A stretch of 53,859 nt of DNA from Novosphingobium sp. (GTDB taxonomy: Bacteria > Pseudomonadota > Alphaproteobacteria > Sphingomonadales > Sphingomonadaceae), in the NCBI GenBank assembly GCA_027311705.1, contig DAICYJ010000140.1, forward strand, positions 1 to 53,859, given 5' to 3'. Position 1 is the first letter of the stretch. Every line of letters begins with the position of its first letter. Below, in pieces: positions 45,797-53,859 of the stretch. A model generated the notes under the pieces. The model was not told the origin of the DNA. It saw nothing but the letters and a program-made list of their open reading frames with translations, and made no database searches. Made by a program: the position numbers and the translations under genes.

Positions 45797-47133
45797 CCGA
45801 TCCGTCCCTCTCGCTTCACCGTCAGATAGGCATCGAGCAGCCGGTTGCCGATGCTCTCATATGGCGCCTCCACCACGCGGATGCCGATGTGGCGCAACCG
45901 CTGCAACACCAGCGCGCGCTGGCGCAGCAGAGTGGTGGCAGTGACCGCCATCGCCGCATGTTGCAGGTCGGTAACGGGCGCGGAAACGATGCCGGAAAGT
46001 TCGGCATCGGCCATCACCACGAAGATCACCAGATGCCGCTCCACCAGCCGGCGCAAGTTCTCCACCATCAGTTCGGCACTGGTCGGATCGGTAAAATCGG
46101 AAAACACTACCACCAGCGAGCGCCGCTTCAGCCGGGCGGAAAGCGTGGCGAAGGCCAGCGTAAAGTTCGGCTCCTCGGCATGGTAATCGATCGCCGCCGC
46201 CGCCTTTTGCAACCGGTGAAACTCGCGGCTCGATGTCACGAACGGCGTCATCACCTGCGGCCGCCCGGCAAAGCCATACAGCGCGATGCGGTCCTGCGCC
46301 TTCAGCGCGACCCATGATGTGGTCAGCGCGGCGGTCACCGCCCGGTCGATGCGCGCCAGCCCGGCAATCGGCTCGCTCATCGCCTGCCCGCAATCGAACG
46401 CGAACACGATCTGGTTGTTGCGCTCGGTCTCGTATTCTTTGGCATAGAGCCGCGCGTGACGGGCCGACGATTTCCAGTCGATCCGCCGCCGGTCCATCCC
46501 CGGCTCATACTCCGCCAGCGATTCGAACTCGGTCCCTTCACCGCGAATCCGCCGCGCGACGAGGCCGAATTGCGCATCGCGCAAAAAGATCTGCAACGCC
46601 GGGCTGCGCACCGGGGCGATGTTCGGCCAAACGCGCACTTCGGCATCGACAGCGCGGCTCGCCTGCCGGTGCGCCAGCCCCAGCGGCCCCTGCCAGCGCA
46701 ACCACACGCGTGAAACAGCGCCGGTGCCGCGCCGGTTGGGCACGGTCTCCACCGTCGCCGCCCAAGCGCCGGCATCGTGCGACAGCGTCAGGTCCAGCCG
46801 GCCGCCTGTCGCAAGCCTTGGATCGAGCGCCAATGCCGCATGTGGCGCAGCACCGCGCCCGGCCCTTGCCAGATCGGCCAGCACCGTCACCCGCATCGGC
46901 TCGCCCACTTCGCAATCCGCCGGCGTCATCGCGCGCAAGTCCGAAAGCGTCCCCGCAAACAGCGCATCGAGCACCACCAGCACCAGCAACGCCCCGCCCA
47001 GCGCCGGCGCGACGATCCACGCGGCCGGTGCAATCGCCGCAACCACCAGCGCCACCGGCGCGGCCAATGCCAGCAGCACCGCTGCGCGCGCGGTCGGGTA
47101 GAACGCCGGAAAGGACGGCCTGCGCCATGCCAT
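45793..47133 (-). CDS. DUF58 protein with vWA-like domain
   Basis: A 446-residue protein with two N-terminal membrane helices (about 10-60). A beta-rich region follows. The DUF58 signature lies in the middle ('EGTEFESLAEYEPGMDRRRIDWKSSARHARLYAKEYETERNNQIVFAFD', given only in part here as the family core 'RRIDWKSSARH'). A von Willebrand A-like fold then begins at 'IVFAFDCGQAMS'; a normal MIDAS is DxSxS, here D-C-G, so metal binding may be weak. DUF58 proteins are partners of MoxR AAA+ ATPases. It begins 3 bp after moxR. Confidence 0.9.
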   Translation of the reverse strand: MAWRRPSFPAFYPTARAAVLLALAAPVALVVAAIAPAAWIVAPALGGALLVLVVLDALFAGTLSDLRAMTPADCEVGEPMRVTVLADLARAGRGAAPHAALALDPRLATGGRLDLTLSHDAGAWAATVETVPNRRGTGAVSRVWLRWQGPLGLAHRQASRAVDAEVRVWPNIAPVRSPALQIFLRDAQFGLVARRIRGEGTEFESLAEYEPGMDRRRIDWKSSARHARLYAKEYETERNNQIVFAFDCGQAMSEPIAGLARIDRAVTAALTTSWVALKAQDRIALYGFAGRPQVMTPFVTSSREFHRLQKAAAAIDYHAEEPNFTLAFATLSARLKRRSLVVVFSDFTDPTSAELMVENLRRLVERHLVIFVVMADAELSGIVSAPVTDLQHAAMAVTATTLLRQRALVLQRLRHIGIRVVEAPYESIGNRLLDAYLTVKREGRIG

Positions 47134-47136
47134 GGG

Positions 47137-48092
<956 letters not shown>

Positions 48093-48096
<4 letters not shown>

Positions 48097-49346
48097 GCCA
48101 GTTCCTTCTCGATCTTCTGCAATTCGGCTGCGCGCTTCGTCACGTCATCCCGCCGCCGCGCTGCGCGCAGCCGCGCGGCCACATGCGAAAATGGCGGACC
48201 GGCCAACCCGCGCCGTTCCTGCACGCGGTCTATGGCAGCTTCGCTTTCCTCGCCCGTCCGCCCGCGCGGCAGGCCCAGCGCAGCGACCAGTCGCTCGCGC
48301 GCCGCATCGGCATAAGGCCCCGAAATCAGATGGATGCGCCCCGCACGCCGGATCAGCCCAGCCGAATTTCCCACCAAGGCGGTCTTGCCGGCCGCAATCT
48401 CCCGGGCCCGCACCCGCGCCGGGCCGAACCGGTTGAACGCGCGCCACGCCACCGCGAGCATCGCCAGGAAAAGACTGGCCGTCGCCGCCACGAACGGCGG
48501 TTCGAACGCCAGCGTCAGCAGGTTGCGCGTCGCGCCAAGGCCGTTCAGCGTCATGTCGAACGTGATCGGCTGGCTGCGCCCGTCCGCCGCCGCCAGCATC
48601 AGGTCGCGCGCCATCAGCCCGGTCTGCTCGTCCGCCAGCCCCCGATTGTTGAGCAGGTCCGGCTCGAACACCAGCACCAGCGGATAGATCTCGCTATCGT
48701 CGCCGCCGATATCGTGCACGCCGATGAACTGCTCCAACGCGGGGTAATATCCGTCGTCCGATACCCATGCCGCCAGCACACGCCCGCTGTCGCTGGTCAC
48801 CAGCGGCGCAAGGCCTTTGCCCGAACCGGAAAGCACCGTTTTCCCGTCGGGCAACCGACCCCAGCGACCGCCCCCGTGCCAGCCGCGCGCCCGGCCCAGA
48901 TCGACCGATACGCCGTCCTCGAACCCCGGCCAGTTGGGCAGCGCGGTGCCGACGATCTCGGTCCATCCGCGCTTGGCCTTGGGGTTGTTCTGGATCGGCA
49001 TCGCCGCCCACTTCGGCGTGATCACCATCGTCGGCCCCACATGCCGGTGCGCGTCGACGATCTTGGCAATATCCTCGCCCTTGGCCTCGGCCGGCGGGGT
49101 CAGCACCAGCAGGCCCACGCCGTTCAGCGCAGCCTTGTTGCGCCCGCGGACCACCTCGAACCCGTCGGCCTCCATCATCGCGGCCAGCGCGGCATAGCCC
49201 GTCAGCCCGCGCCCGGCCGCATGCGCCCCGCCGTTGTTGGCATTGCCCCCGCTGTTGCCCAACCAATAGAGCAGCGCGACGAACGCCAGCATCCCGATCA
49301 AGACCATGCCGATCACCGTGCCCCGGCCAAAAGTCGGCGCGTTCAT
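48093..49346 (-). CDS. DUF4350 membrane protein
   Basis: A 417-residue protein with an N-terminal membrane helix ('[18 protein letters not shown]'). A globular region starting '[23 protein letters not shown]' follows, typical of DUF4350, which has a glutamine-amidotransferase-like fold without catalytic residues. A second helix ('[22 protein letters not shown]') leads to a cytoplasmic tail. It is placed outward by two anchors. The start at 49346 ('MNAPTFGRG') overlaps the DUF4129 stop by 4 nt; the track's longer N-terminus is antisense noise. It belongs to the same coupled cluster. Confidence 0.85.
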
Positions 49347-49963
49347 GCAGATGCCTTCAGGTCGGCCAGCGCGAATTCGGCATAAGCCCCGCGCGCTTTC
49401 GCCCAGTCTTCTGCGGTCAGCCCGCGCATCGCGAACAGGCTGCGCTCCACTTCGCGCGCGATCACCGCAAAGGCCTGCTTGGCCTTCCACGGCAATTCGC
49501 CGATGGCACCGATCTCGCGCGCCGTGCTCGAAGGCGTCAGCCAGTCCGGCCGCGCGCTGGCGATATGGTGCACGCTGCGTTGCAGCAGCAAGTGCGCCGC
49601 CTCGCCGAAGCGTCCTTCACCGGCCAGCCGGTCCGCATCCTCCAGCAGCGCCAGCGCCGCCTCGCGCGCCGGTGCCCAGCTTTCAGGCGCGGCCACCTTC
49701 GGCTTGCGGTCGCGCCACAGCGGCCACAACAGCATCCATGCAATCCAGCAGGCCCCAGCTACACCGAGCGCGATCAGCAAGATTTCAACCGCGCTCCAGC
49801 TCTGGCCCAGCAAACGGCCCAGCGGACCAATCAGCCCGCCGAGAAAGTCCGCAAGCGCCGAAAGTCCCTTGCCGAAAAAACGCCCGATGGCCTCCAGCCA
49901 GTCCGGCCAGTCGATCGGCTTGACCTGTACCTTGGGCACCGGCGAATACTGGATATCAGACAT
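49343..49963 (-). CDS. DUF4129 domain membrane protein
   Basis: A 206-residue protein: an N-terminal amphipathic region, one membrane helix ('AVEILLIALGVAGACWIAWMLLW'), then a C-terminal DUF4129-like helical domain. That domain has 'APAREAALALLEDADRLAGEGRFGEAAHLLLQRSVHHI' in family order and 'LTPSSTAREIG'. DUF4129 often sits beside transglutaminase or MoxR-DUF58 genes. It opens the six-gene cluster. I start at 49963 ('MSDIQYSPV'); an upstream alternative start is possible. The 142 bp before it, up to the pheA stop, contain no gene I can support. Confidence 0.82.
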   Translation of the reverse strand: MSDIQYSPVPKVQVKPIDWPDWLEAIGRFFGKGLSALADFLGGLIGPLGRLLGQSWSAVEILLIALGVAGACWIAWMLLWPLWRDRKPKVAAPESWAPAREAALALLEDADRLAGEGRFGEAAHLLLQRSVHHIASARPDWLTPSSTAREIGAIGELPWKAKQAFAVIAREVERSLFAMRGLTAEDWAKARGAYAEFALADLKASA

Positions 49964-50105
49964 CGACCGCGCGGCACGCCACGCAGCCTCGCCGGTTTTG
50001 GCCCCCGTTTCGGCGTTTTCCGGTCCCGCTGCGGCTGTCACGCGGGCTTGGTCGCACGGGGCAGCGCCGCCGACAAGCGGAGATCGCACCGCATGTGCGA
50101 AGACT

Positions 50106-51011
50106 TCAGCCGCGCGTGCGTTCCATCGGATATGTGCCCAGGATGCGCAGGTCCTTGGCGTAATAGGCCAGTTCTTCCATCGCCCGGTCCACCGCCGGTT
50201 CGCCCGGCGCGCCCACGATATCGGAAAAGAACGCCGTCGCGGCAAAGCTCGCCCCGCGCTGATAGCTTTCCAGCTTGGTCATGTTGATGCCGTTGGTCGC
50301 AAACCCGCCCAGCGCCTTGTAAAGCGCGGCGGGAATGTTGCGCACTTCGAACACGAAGGTGGTTATGGCGGGGCCGGTGATCGTCGAAACGTCCAGCGGC
50401 TCGTTCGCCAGCAGCACGAACCGCGTCATGTTGTCGTGCGCGTCTTCCACATTGTTTTCGATGATCGTCAGGCCATAAAGCTCAGCGGCGATTTCAGGGG
50501 CGAGTGCGGCCAGATCGGGGTCACCCAGCTCGGCGATATAGGCCGCCGCCCCCGCCGTGTCGGAATAGCTCAGCGGCACGATGCCCCGTGTCCGCAGATA
50601 ATGCCGTGATTGCCCCAGCGCCTGCGGATGGCTGTACGCCCCGGTGAATTTGCGTTCTCCTGCACCTTCCACAGGAAGCGCCATCAACGCCGCGTGGATC
50701 GGCATGAAATGCTCGCCCACGATGTGCAGGTCGCTTTCGGGCAGCAGGAAATGGATGTCCGCCACGCGCCCATGCTGCGAATTCTCGATCGGGATGATCG
50801 CCTGTCCGGCGCGCCCGTCCTTCACCGCGTCCAGCGCATCCTCGAACGAAAAGCACGGCAAAGGCAGGCAATGCGGCAATGCTTCCAGCGCGGCGCGGTG
50901 CGAATTGGCGCCCGGCGCGCCCTGAAAGGCAACGGCCCGCGCCGGATCGGCCGCAGCGGCGGCAGACATCGATTCGACCAGGCGGAGCGCGGGAAGGGGA
51001 AAGCTTTGCAT
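50106..51011 (-). CDS. pheA: Prephenate dehydratase
   Basis: Converts prephenate to phenylpyruvate in phenylalanine synthesis. The 301-residue monofunctional enzyme has the two-lobed dehydratase domain ('VAFQGAPGANSHRAALEAL', 'AIIPIENSQHGRVADIHFLLPESDL'). The catalytic-site motif T-R-F is in 'HDNMTRFVLLANEPL', and a C-terminal ACT domain has 'ESYQRGASFAATAFF', where the common ESRP phenylalanine-binding motif reads ESYQ. Feedback inhibition by phenylalanine is therefore likely but may be altered. There is no chorismate mutase domain. It starts at 51011; the track extension is not conserved. It is divergent from the cytochrome gene. Confidence 0.94.
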   Translation of the reverse strand: MQSFPLPALRLVESMSAAAAADPARAVAFQGAPGANSHRAALEALPHCLPLPCFSFEDALDAVKDGRAGQAIIPIENSQHGRVADIHFLLPESDLHIVGEHFMPIHAALMALPVEGAGERKFTGAYSHPQALGQSRHYLRTRGIVPLSYSDTAGAAAYIAELGDPDLAALAPEIAAELYGLTIIENNVEDAHDNMTRFVLLANEPLDVSTITGPAITTFVFEVRNIPAALYKALGGFATNGINMTKLESYQRGASFAATAFFSDIVGAPGEPAVDRAMEELAYYAKDLRILGTYPMERTRG

Positions 51012-51116
51012 GGCCGGGGCGATTACGGACCGCGAACGCACGCGGCAAGCCGCATTTGCCAAACCCCCGGTTTCCCGCCTTTTGTCCATAACGCAGCCGC
51101 CATGTTGCAATGGCAC

Positions 51117-51144
51117 TTGCACAGGCGCGGAGCCCTCACTAGAG
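51117..51144 (+). promoter_or_regulatory. Candidate promoter of the cytochrome c gene
   Basis: TTGCAC at 51117-51122, a 16-base spacer, then CTAGAG at 51139-51144, about 60 bp before the start. It has the same layout as the ppa promoter candidate at 12901. Confidence 0.4.
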
Positions 51145-51205
51145 CGACGCGAAATATGCGCGGGGGCCGGCAAGGGTGCCGGCGGTGCGTAGCATGGGGC
51201 TCGGA

Positions 51206-52165
51206 ATGGACGATCGTTTCAACACCATTGCCGGTTGGGCGCTGTTCGGCGGTATCGTGGCGCTCGGGCTCTCCAGCCTGTCCGGCCACTACTTCCTGGC
51301 AGACAAGCACGAACGGCCCGAAACGATGGGCTACGCGATCGAAGGCGTCGAAGCCGAAGGCGGCGACGCTGCCGCTGCGGTCGAACCGATCGCCAACCGC
51401 CTCGCCAAGGGCGACGTGGCCAAGGGCGAAGCGATCTTTGCCAAGTGCAAGGCCTGCCACACCGTCGATCAGGGTGCCGCCAACGGCATCGGCCCGAACC
51501 TGTGGGCGACCGTGGGTGGTGCCATTGCACAGGGCAAGGGCGGCTTCGCCTTCTCCGATGTGCTGAAGGCCAAGGGCGGCAACTGGGATTTCACCGCGCT
51601 CGATAGCTGGCTCGCCAATCCCAAGGCATTTGCGGACGGCACCAAGATGTCGTTCGCCGGTCTGACCAATCCGATGGATCGCGCCGACGTAATCCTCTAT
51701 CTCAACAGCAAGGGTTCCAACCTGCCGCTGCCCGCTCCCGAAGCGGTTCCGGCTGAAGGCGCTGCTCCGGCTGCCGGTGCCGCCGTTGCGGTCGCCGTTG
51801 GCGACGCGGCCAAGGGCGAAAAGGTCTTTGCGAAGTGCAAGGCCTGCCACACCATCGAACAGGGCCAGCCCAACGGCATCGGCCCGAACCTTTATGGCAT
51901 TGCGGGCGAAGGCGTCGCCGGAGACCGCGGTGGTTTCGCCTTCTCGGACGCGCTGAAGGCCCACGGCGGAAACTGGGATCAGGCAACGCTTGATTCGTGG
52001 CTGACCAGCCCGGCCAAGTTCGCCGCCGGCACCAAGATGACCTTCGCCGGCATCACCGACGCCCAGCAGCGCGCCGACGTGATCGCCTACCTCAATTCCA
52101 AGGGCGGCAAGCTCACCCTCGGCGCCCCGGCGGCAGCAGCCCCGGCGGAACCCGCCAAGAAGTAA
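51206..52165 (+). CDS. Membrane-anchored tandem two-haem cytochrome c (CycM-like)
   Basis: A 319-residue protein. An uncleaved N-terminal anchor (about 6-25, 'NTIAGWALFGGIVALGLSSL') is followed by two class I cytochrome c domains joined by an Ala/Pro linker (about 172-198). Haem sites are C81-K-A-C-H85 and C211-K-A-C-H215; likely Met ligands lie in 'TKMSF' (M148) and 'TKMTF'. The two domains are close copies ('GGFAFSDVLKAKGGNWD' versus 'GGFAFSDALKAHGGNWD'). Such proteins shuttle electrons from the bc1 complex to aa3-type oxidase. I start at 51206 ('MDDRFNTIAG'); the ATG at 51194 is the alternative. It ends at an intrinsic terminator. Confidence 0.92.
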   Translation: MDDRFNTIAGWALFGGIVALGLSSLSGHYFLADKHERPETMGYAIEGVEAEGGDAAAAVEPIANRLAKGDVAKGEAIFAKCKACHTVDQGAANGIGPNLWATVGGAIAQGKGGFAFSDVLKAKGGNWDFTALDSWLANPKAFADGTKMSFAGLTNPMDRADVILYLNSKGSNLPLPAPEAVPAEGAAPAAGAAVAVAVGDAAKGEKVFAKCKACHTIEQGQPNGIGPNLYGIAGEGVAGDRGGFAFSDALKAHGGNWDQATLDSWLTSPAKFAAGTKMTFAGITDAQQRADVIAYLNSKGGKLTLGAPAAAAPAEPAKK

Positions 52166-52187
52166 GCTTCCGGCCAAGCCGAACAGC

Positions 52188-52220
52188 AAAGGGGCGCTTC
52201 CGCAAGGAGGCGCCCTTTTT
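52188..52220 (+). terminator. Rho-independent terminator after the cytochrome gene
   Basis: AAAGGGGCGCTTCC pairs with GGAGGCGCCCTTT (one bulged G, one G-U pair) around GCAA, followed by a T-tract. It lies 22 bp after the stop. Confidence 0.88.
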
Positions 52221-52258
52221 CGTTGGAGATGGCTTGCGCGGCATCGGCAGCCGCGTAC

Positions 52259-52287
52259 TTGTCGCGCGCTCCTTGCTTAGCTATATA
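52259..52287 (+). promoter_or_regulatory. vapBC promoter with overlapping palindrome
   Basis: TTGTCG (52259-52264), a 17-base spacer, then TATATA (52282-52287), just before the AAGGAGG ribosome site at 52295. The palindrome CTATATAG (52281-52288) covers the -10 box and is a natural place for autorepression by the antitoxin, as known for VapB/Phd families. Confidence 0.55.
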
Positions 52288-52306
52288 GTTAGCCAAGGAG
52301 GCGTTG

Positions 52307-52540
52307 ATGGCCCAGTTTTCCGTGCACGATGCCAAGACCAATCTGTCCCGGCTCATCGCCGATGCTCTCGCCGGGGGCGACGTGGTGATTGCGCGGGGCA
52401 ACATCCCGGTTGTGCGCCTGGTGCCGGTCAAGCCGGTGGGCCAGCGTTGCTTCGGTGCGCTGAAAGGCAAGATCGCCATCGACGCTCGCTTCGACGATCC
52501 CCTGCCGGAAGACGAGCTCGGCGGCTGGCAGCTTGGATGA
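52307..52540 (+). CDS. Phd/YefM-type antitoxin (VapB role)
   Basis: A 77-residue antitoxin. The N-terminal Phd/YefM DNA-binding domain starts 'MAQFSVHDAKTNLSRLIADALAGGDVVIARGN' in family order and continues 'PVVRLVPV'. The C-terminal part ('FDDPLPEDELGGWQ') is the expected toxin-wrapping tail. The ATG at 52307 has AAGGAGG 5 nt upstream; the track's TTG one codon earlier is unlikely. It overlaps the toxin gene by 4 nt (ATGA), so both are made together. It likely represses its own promoter with the toxin. Confidence 0.93.
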   Translation: MAQFSVHDAKTNLSRLIADALAGGDVVIARGNIPVVRLVPVKPVGQRCFGALKGKIAIDARFDDPLPEDELGGWQLG

Positions 52541-52923
52541 GGCTGCTGCTCGATACCCACACCCTGATCTGGTGGCTGGCCGGCGATGAGGCGCTGAGCC
52601 GTTCCGCGCGCGAAGCGATTGCCGACGAGGCGAACACCATTGCCGTCAGCGCCGCCTCTGCCATGGAAGTTGCCACCAAGTTCCGCATCGGCAAGTTGCC
52701 CGGCGCGGCGCTGCTTGCCCATGATTTCGAAGGCATCGTCGCCGCGCAGGGCTTTGCCGAACTCTCCATCACGGTGCTCCATGCCCGCCTCGCCGGTGCC
52801 ATGAATATCGCGCACAAAGACCCGTTCGACCGCTTGCTGATCGCGCAGGCGCAAGCTGAGGACATGGCGCTCGTCTCGAACGAGGCGCTGTTTGACAGCT
52901 TCGCGGTGAAGCGCATCTGGTAG
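52537..52923 (+). CDS. vapC: PIN-domain ribonuclease toxin (VapC-like)
   Basis: A 128-residue PIN-domain RNase of the Sll0205-like group, inhibited by the antitoxin encoded just upstream. Acidic metal-binding residues are present: D6 ('RLLLDTHTLIWWLAGD'), E44 ('SAASAMEVATKFRIGKL'), D95 and D98 ('HKDPFDRLLIAQA'), and a late D120. All look intact, so the toxin is probably active. VapC enzymes cut tRNAs or rRNA; the target here is unknown. The small module lies between the cytochrome gene and a structured non-coding region. Confidence 0.93.
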   Translation: MRLLLDTHTLIWWLAGDEALSRSAREAIADEANTIAVSAASAMEVATKFRIGKLPGAALLAHDFEGIVAAQGFAELSITVLHARLAGAMNIAHKDPFDRLLIAQAQAEDMALVSNEALFDSFAVKRIW

Positions 52924-52953
52924 CCGTCCGAAGATCAGGCGCTGAACCAAACC

Positions 52954-52982
52954 TTGACAAAACGAACCAATTAGGTTACATG
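52954..52982 (+). promoter_or_regulatory. Consensus-like promoter facing the non-coding region
   Basis: A perfect TTGACA at 52954-52959, a 17-base spacer, then TACATG at 52977-52982. The -10 is weak but the -35 is exact. No ORF follows, so the product is probably an RNA. Confidence 0.5.
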
Positions 52983-52988
52983 CCCACT

Positions 52989-53195
52989 CAGATCGGGAGC
53001 AAGGCACTGGCCGGCCTCGCCTCGCTCTCACGGGGAAACCCGAACGCGACCGGTCGCGGGAGCTGCGGTTATAGGAAGGGGGGTTAGAGAAACCCCCAAG
53101 CCCTGGACCCAGGCATCCAGCGCCTTGCAGCGGAAGATGGATATGGCGTGCCATCAGGCACCGTCTTTGGGCCGTTCGCGAGCCGCCGCCCAAAG
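52989..53195 (+). ncRNA. Candidate structured non-coding RNA, unidentified
   Basis: The 467-bp gap 52924-53390 has no credible gene. Its first half can fold strongly: GCAAGGCACTGG (52999-53010) pairs with CCAGCGCCTTGC (53117-53128) in 11 of 12 positions, closing a domain of about 130 nt. Inside are hairpins CGGG-GAAA-CCCG, the palindrome CGCGACCGGTCGCG, GGGGGTT-AGAG-AACCCCC and CCTGG-ACC-CAGG. GCTCTC and GGGAGC may enclose the first two. Downstream, CTTTGGGC (53165) pairs with GCCCAAAG (53188-53195). A TTGACA promoter points into it. It lacks the RNase P, SRP and tmRNA signatures I know. 6S RNA is possible by size but the fold looks branched. The 3' end is not defined; 53196-53390 is GC-rich with nothing else I can support. 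Confidence 0.45.
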
Positions 53196-53390
53196 CCTCG
53201 CCGTCTTCTATGTGAATACCAGGCTGTGCCGGGTCAGGGGTGCTGTCCCATCCGGCCACTCGCCCAGATGCAGCACAACGCCTCCCCCGCAGCGCCAGCA
53301 GGCGCCGCACCGGTCGCGCGATCTATCGACTGCAAGCGGCGTTATCGTCCGGGCTCGCCGCCGGATGGGTTTCCGCGTGAACCCTATCCC

Positions 53391-53859
53391 TTAATGCACC
53401 GGCGGATCGACCGGCGGTACCGCGCCGATATTGGCCACCGGTTCGCCCTCGGTGCGCGGCGGCATCGCGTCTGGCGGCACGTCGTCGATCAGCATGTCGC
53501 GCGTCGGCACGGCGGCCAGATTGCGCACCTTCACCGTGATTGCGCCATCCGCCAGCGTCAGTTCGTTGAAGCTGGGCGGGGTGGAGCGCACCCGCAGCGA
53601 CAGCGTGCCCGCGCCGGTCATCCGCACCGGCCCGTTCGGCGTCGGGTGGATCAGGTCGAACGCATCGTGGACATGGCCCGAAAGCACAGCCAGCACGCCC
53701 CGGCTCGCGAGTTCGGCCAGCGCATGCGCGCCGCCGCTGGTCAGCGCCTTGCCATGGGTGCCGGCCTCCACCAGCGGGTGATGGCAGGTCACGATGGCCC
53801 GCATTCCCGCAGGCAGTGCGTCGATCGCCGCCAGCGTCGTGCCCAGTCCGCGCCGGCCG
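53391..53859 (-). CDS. Metallophosphoesterase, C-terminal part (runs off the window)
   Basis: The last 156 codons of a calcineurin-type phosphoesterase; the N-terminal metal motifs lie beyond the right edge. Visible are 'RAIVTCHHPLVEAGTHGKALTSGG' with H-H ligands and the final motif G-H-V-H in 'VLAVLSGHVHDAFDLI'. The frame is open upstream of the track's ATG ('RGLGTTLAAIDALPAG' precedes it), so that ATG is internal. A proline-rich C-terminal tail ends 'PPVDPPVH'. It resembles the CpdA-like group, but substrate cannot be told from this fragment. It is not obviously linked to the redox-operon phosphodiesterase at 22254. Confidence 0.85.
   Translation of the reverse strand, partial: GRRGLGTTLAAIDALPAGMRAIVTCHHPLVEAGTHGKALTSGGAHALAELASRGVLAVLSGHVHDAFDLIHPTPNGPVRMTGAGTLSLRVRSTPPSFNELTLADGAITVKVRNLAAVPTRDMLIDDVPPDAMPPRTEGEPVANIGAVPPVDPPVH

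Noticed and set aside
52989-53195. Identification as RNase P RNA, SRP RNA, tmRNA or a cobalamin riboswitch
   Set aside because: The core signatures I know (for example GAGGAAAGTCC of RNase P, CCGGAAGGAAGCAG of SRP RNA) are absent, and no B12 box is present.
53125-53394. 89-residue ORF in the non-coding gap
   Set aside because: Composition is that of random GC-rich DNA, there is no ribosome site, and it overlaps the hairpins of the candidate RNA.

Overview
The window is GC-rich alphaproteobacterial DNA. It most likely comes from a chromosome of the Sphingomonadales (Novosphingobium/Sphingomonas-like). Reasons for this are the DUF4167 protein with its asparagine-rich start, the hisS-prfA-prmC / lnt-metK neighbourhood, lptB directly before rpoN, an ScfR-type regulator beside the methylmalonyl-CoA genes, a membrane-anchored CycM-like cytochrome, and dispersed GC-rich inverted repeats. 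This placement is inference from gene content; no database search was possible. Genes are densely packed, with many 1-8 nt overlaps. Both window ends cut genes: polA on the left and a metallophosphoesterase on the right.

Layout. 1-2.8 kb: the start of polA, a small acidic lipoprotein with a strong terminator, an AT-richer orphan, a REP-like repeat and a class A beta-lactamase-like protein. 2.8-10.1 kb (minus strand): metK, lnt, a DUF4167 protein, prmC, prfA and hisS. 10.2-19.3 kb: an M61 peptidase, a DUF1345 membrane protein, ppa, a BON-MscS channel, a PmbA/TldE-like protein, a small membrane protein, lptB and rpoN. 19.4-22.2 kb: a secreted DUF3857/transglutaminase/TPR protein.

22.2-29.8 kb is the most unusual part. 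A minus-strand operon encodes four proteins in order. The first is a flavoprotein carrying two cyclic-nucleotide-binding domains and a 16-cysteine ferredoxin module. The second is a five-helix membrane protein with paired histidines. The third is a fusion of an FHA domain, one membrane helix and ten CxxCH haem sites. The fourth is a class III (CpdA-like) cyclic-nucleotide phosphodiesterase-type protein. A CcmI/NrfG-like TPR protein is divergent from it. Together they look like a cyclic-nucleotide-gated electron conduit from NAD(P)H to the periplasm, with its own signal-removing enzyme.

29.8-40.7 kb: propionyl-CoA catabolism. An ScfR/PccR-like regulator is divergent from pccB, a thiolase, methylmalonyl-CoA epimerase, methylmalonyl-CoA mutase and pccA, which converge on succinyl-CoA. 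etfBA follows and ends at a strong terminator. Two REP-like elements interrupt the operon, and one of them supplies the ribosome binding site of pccA.

40.7-53.9 kb: a secreted protein with a TonB-type C-terminal domain, a GNAT acetyltransferase, an isoaspartyl peptidase and a small secreted protein with a structured leader. Then comes a tightly coupled six-gene minus-strand cluster (DUF4129, DUF4350, MoxR ATPase, DUF58, SpoIIM-like, RDD), followed by pheA, a tandem two-haem cytochrome c, a VapBC toxin-antitoxin pair, and about 470 bp without a gene that looks like a structured RNA locus.
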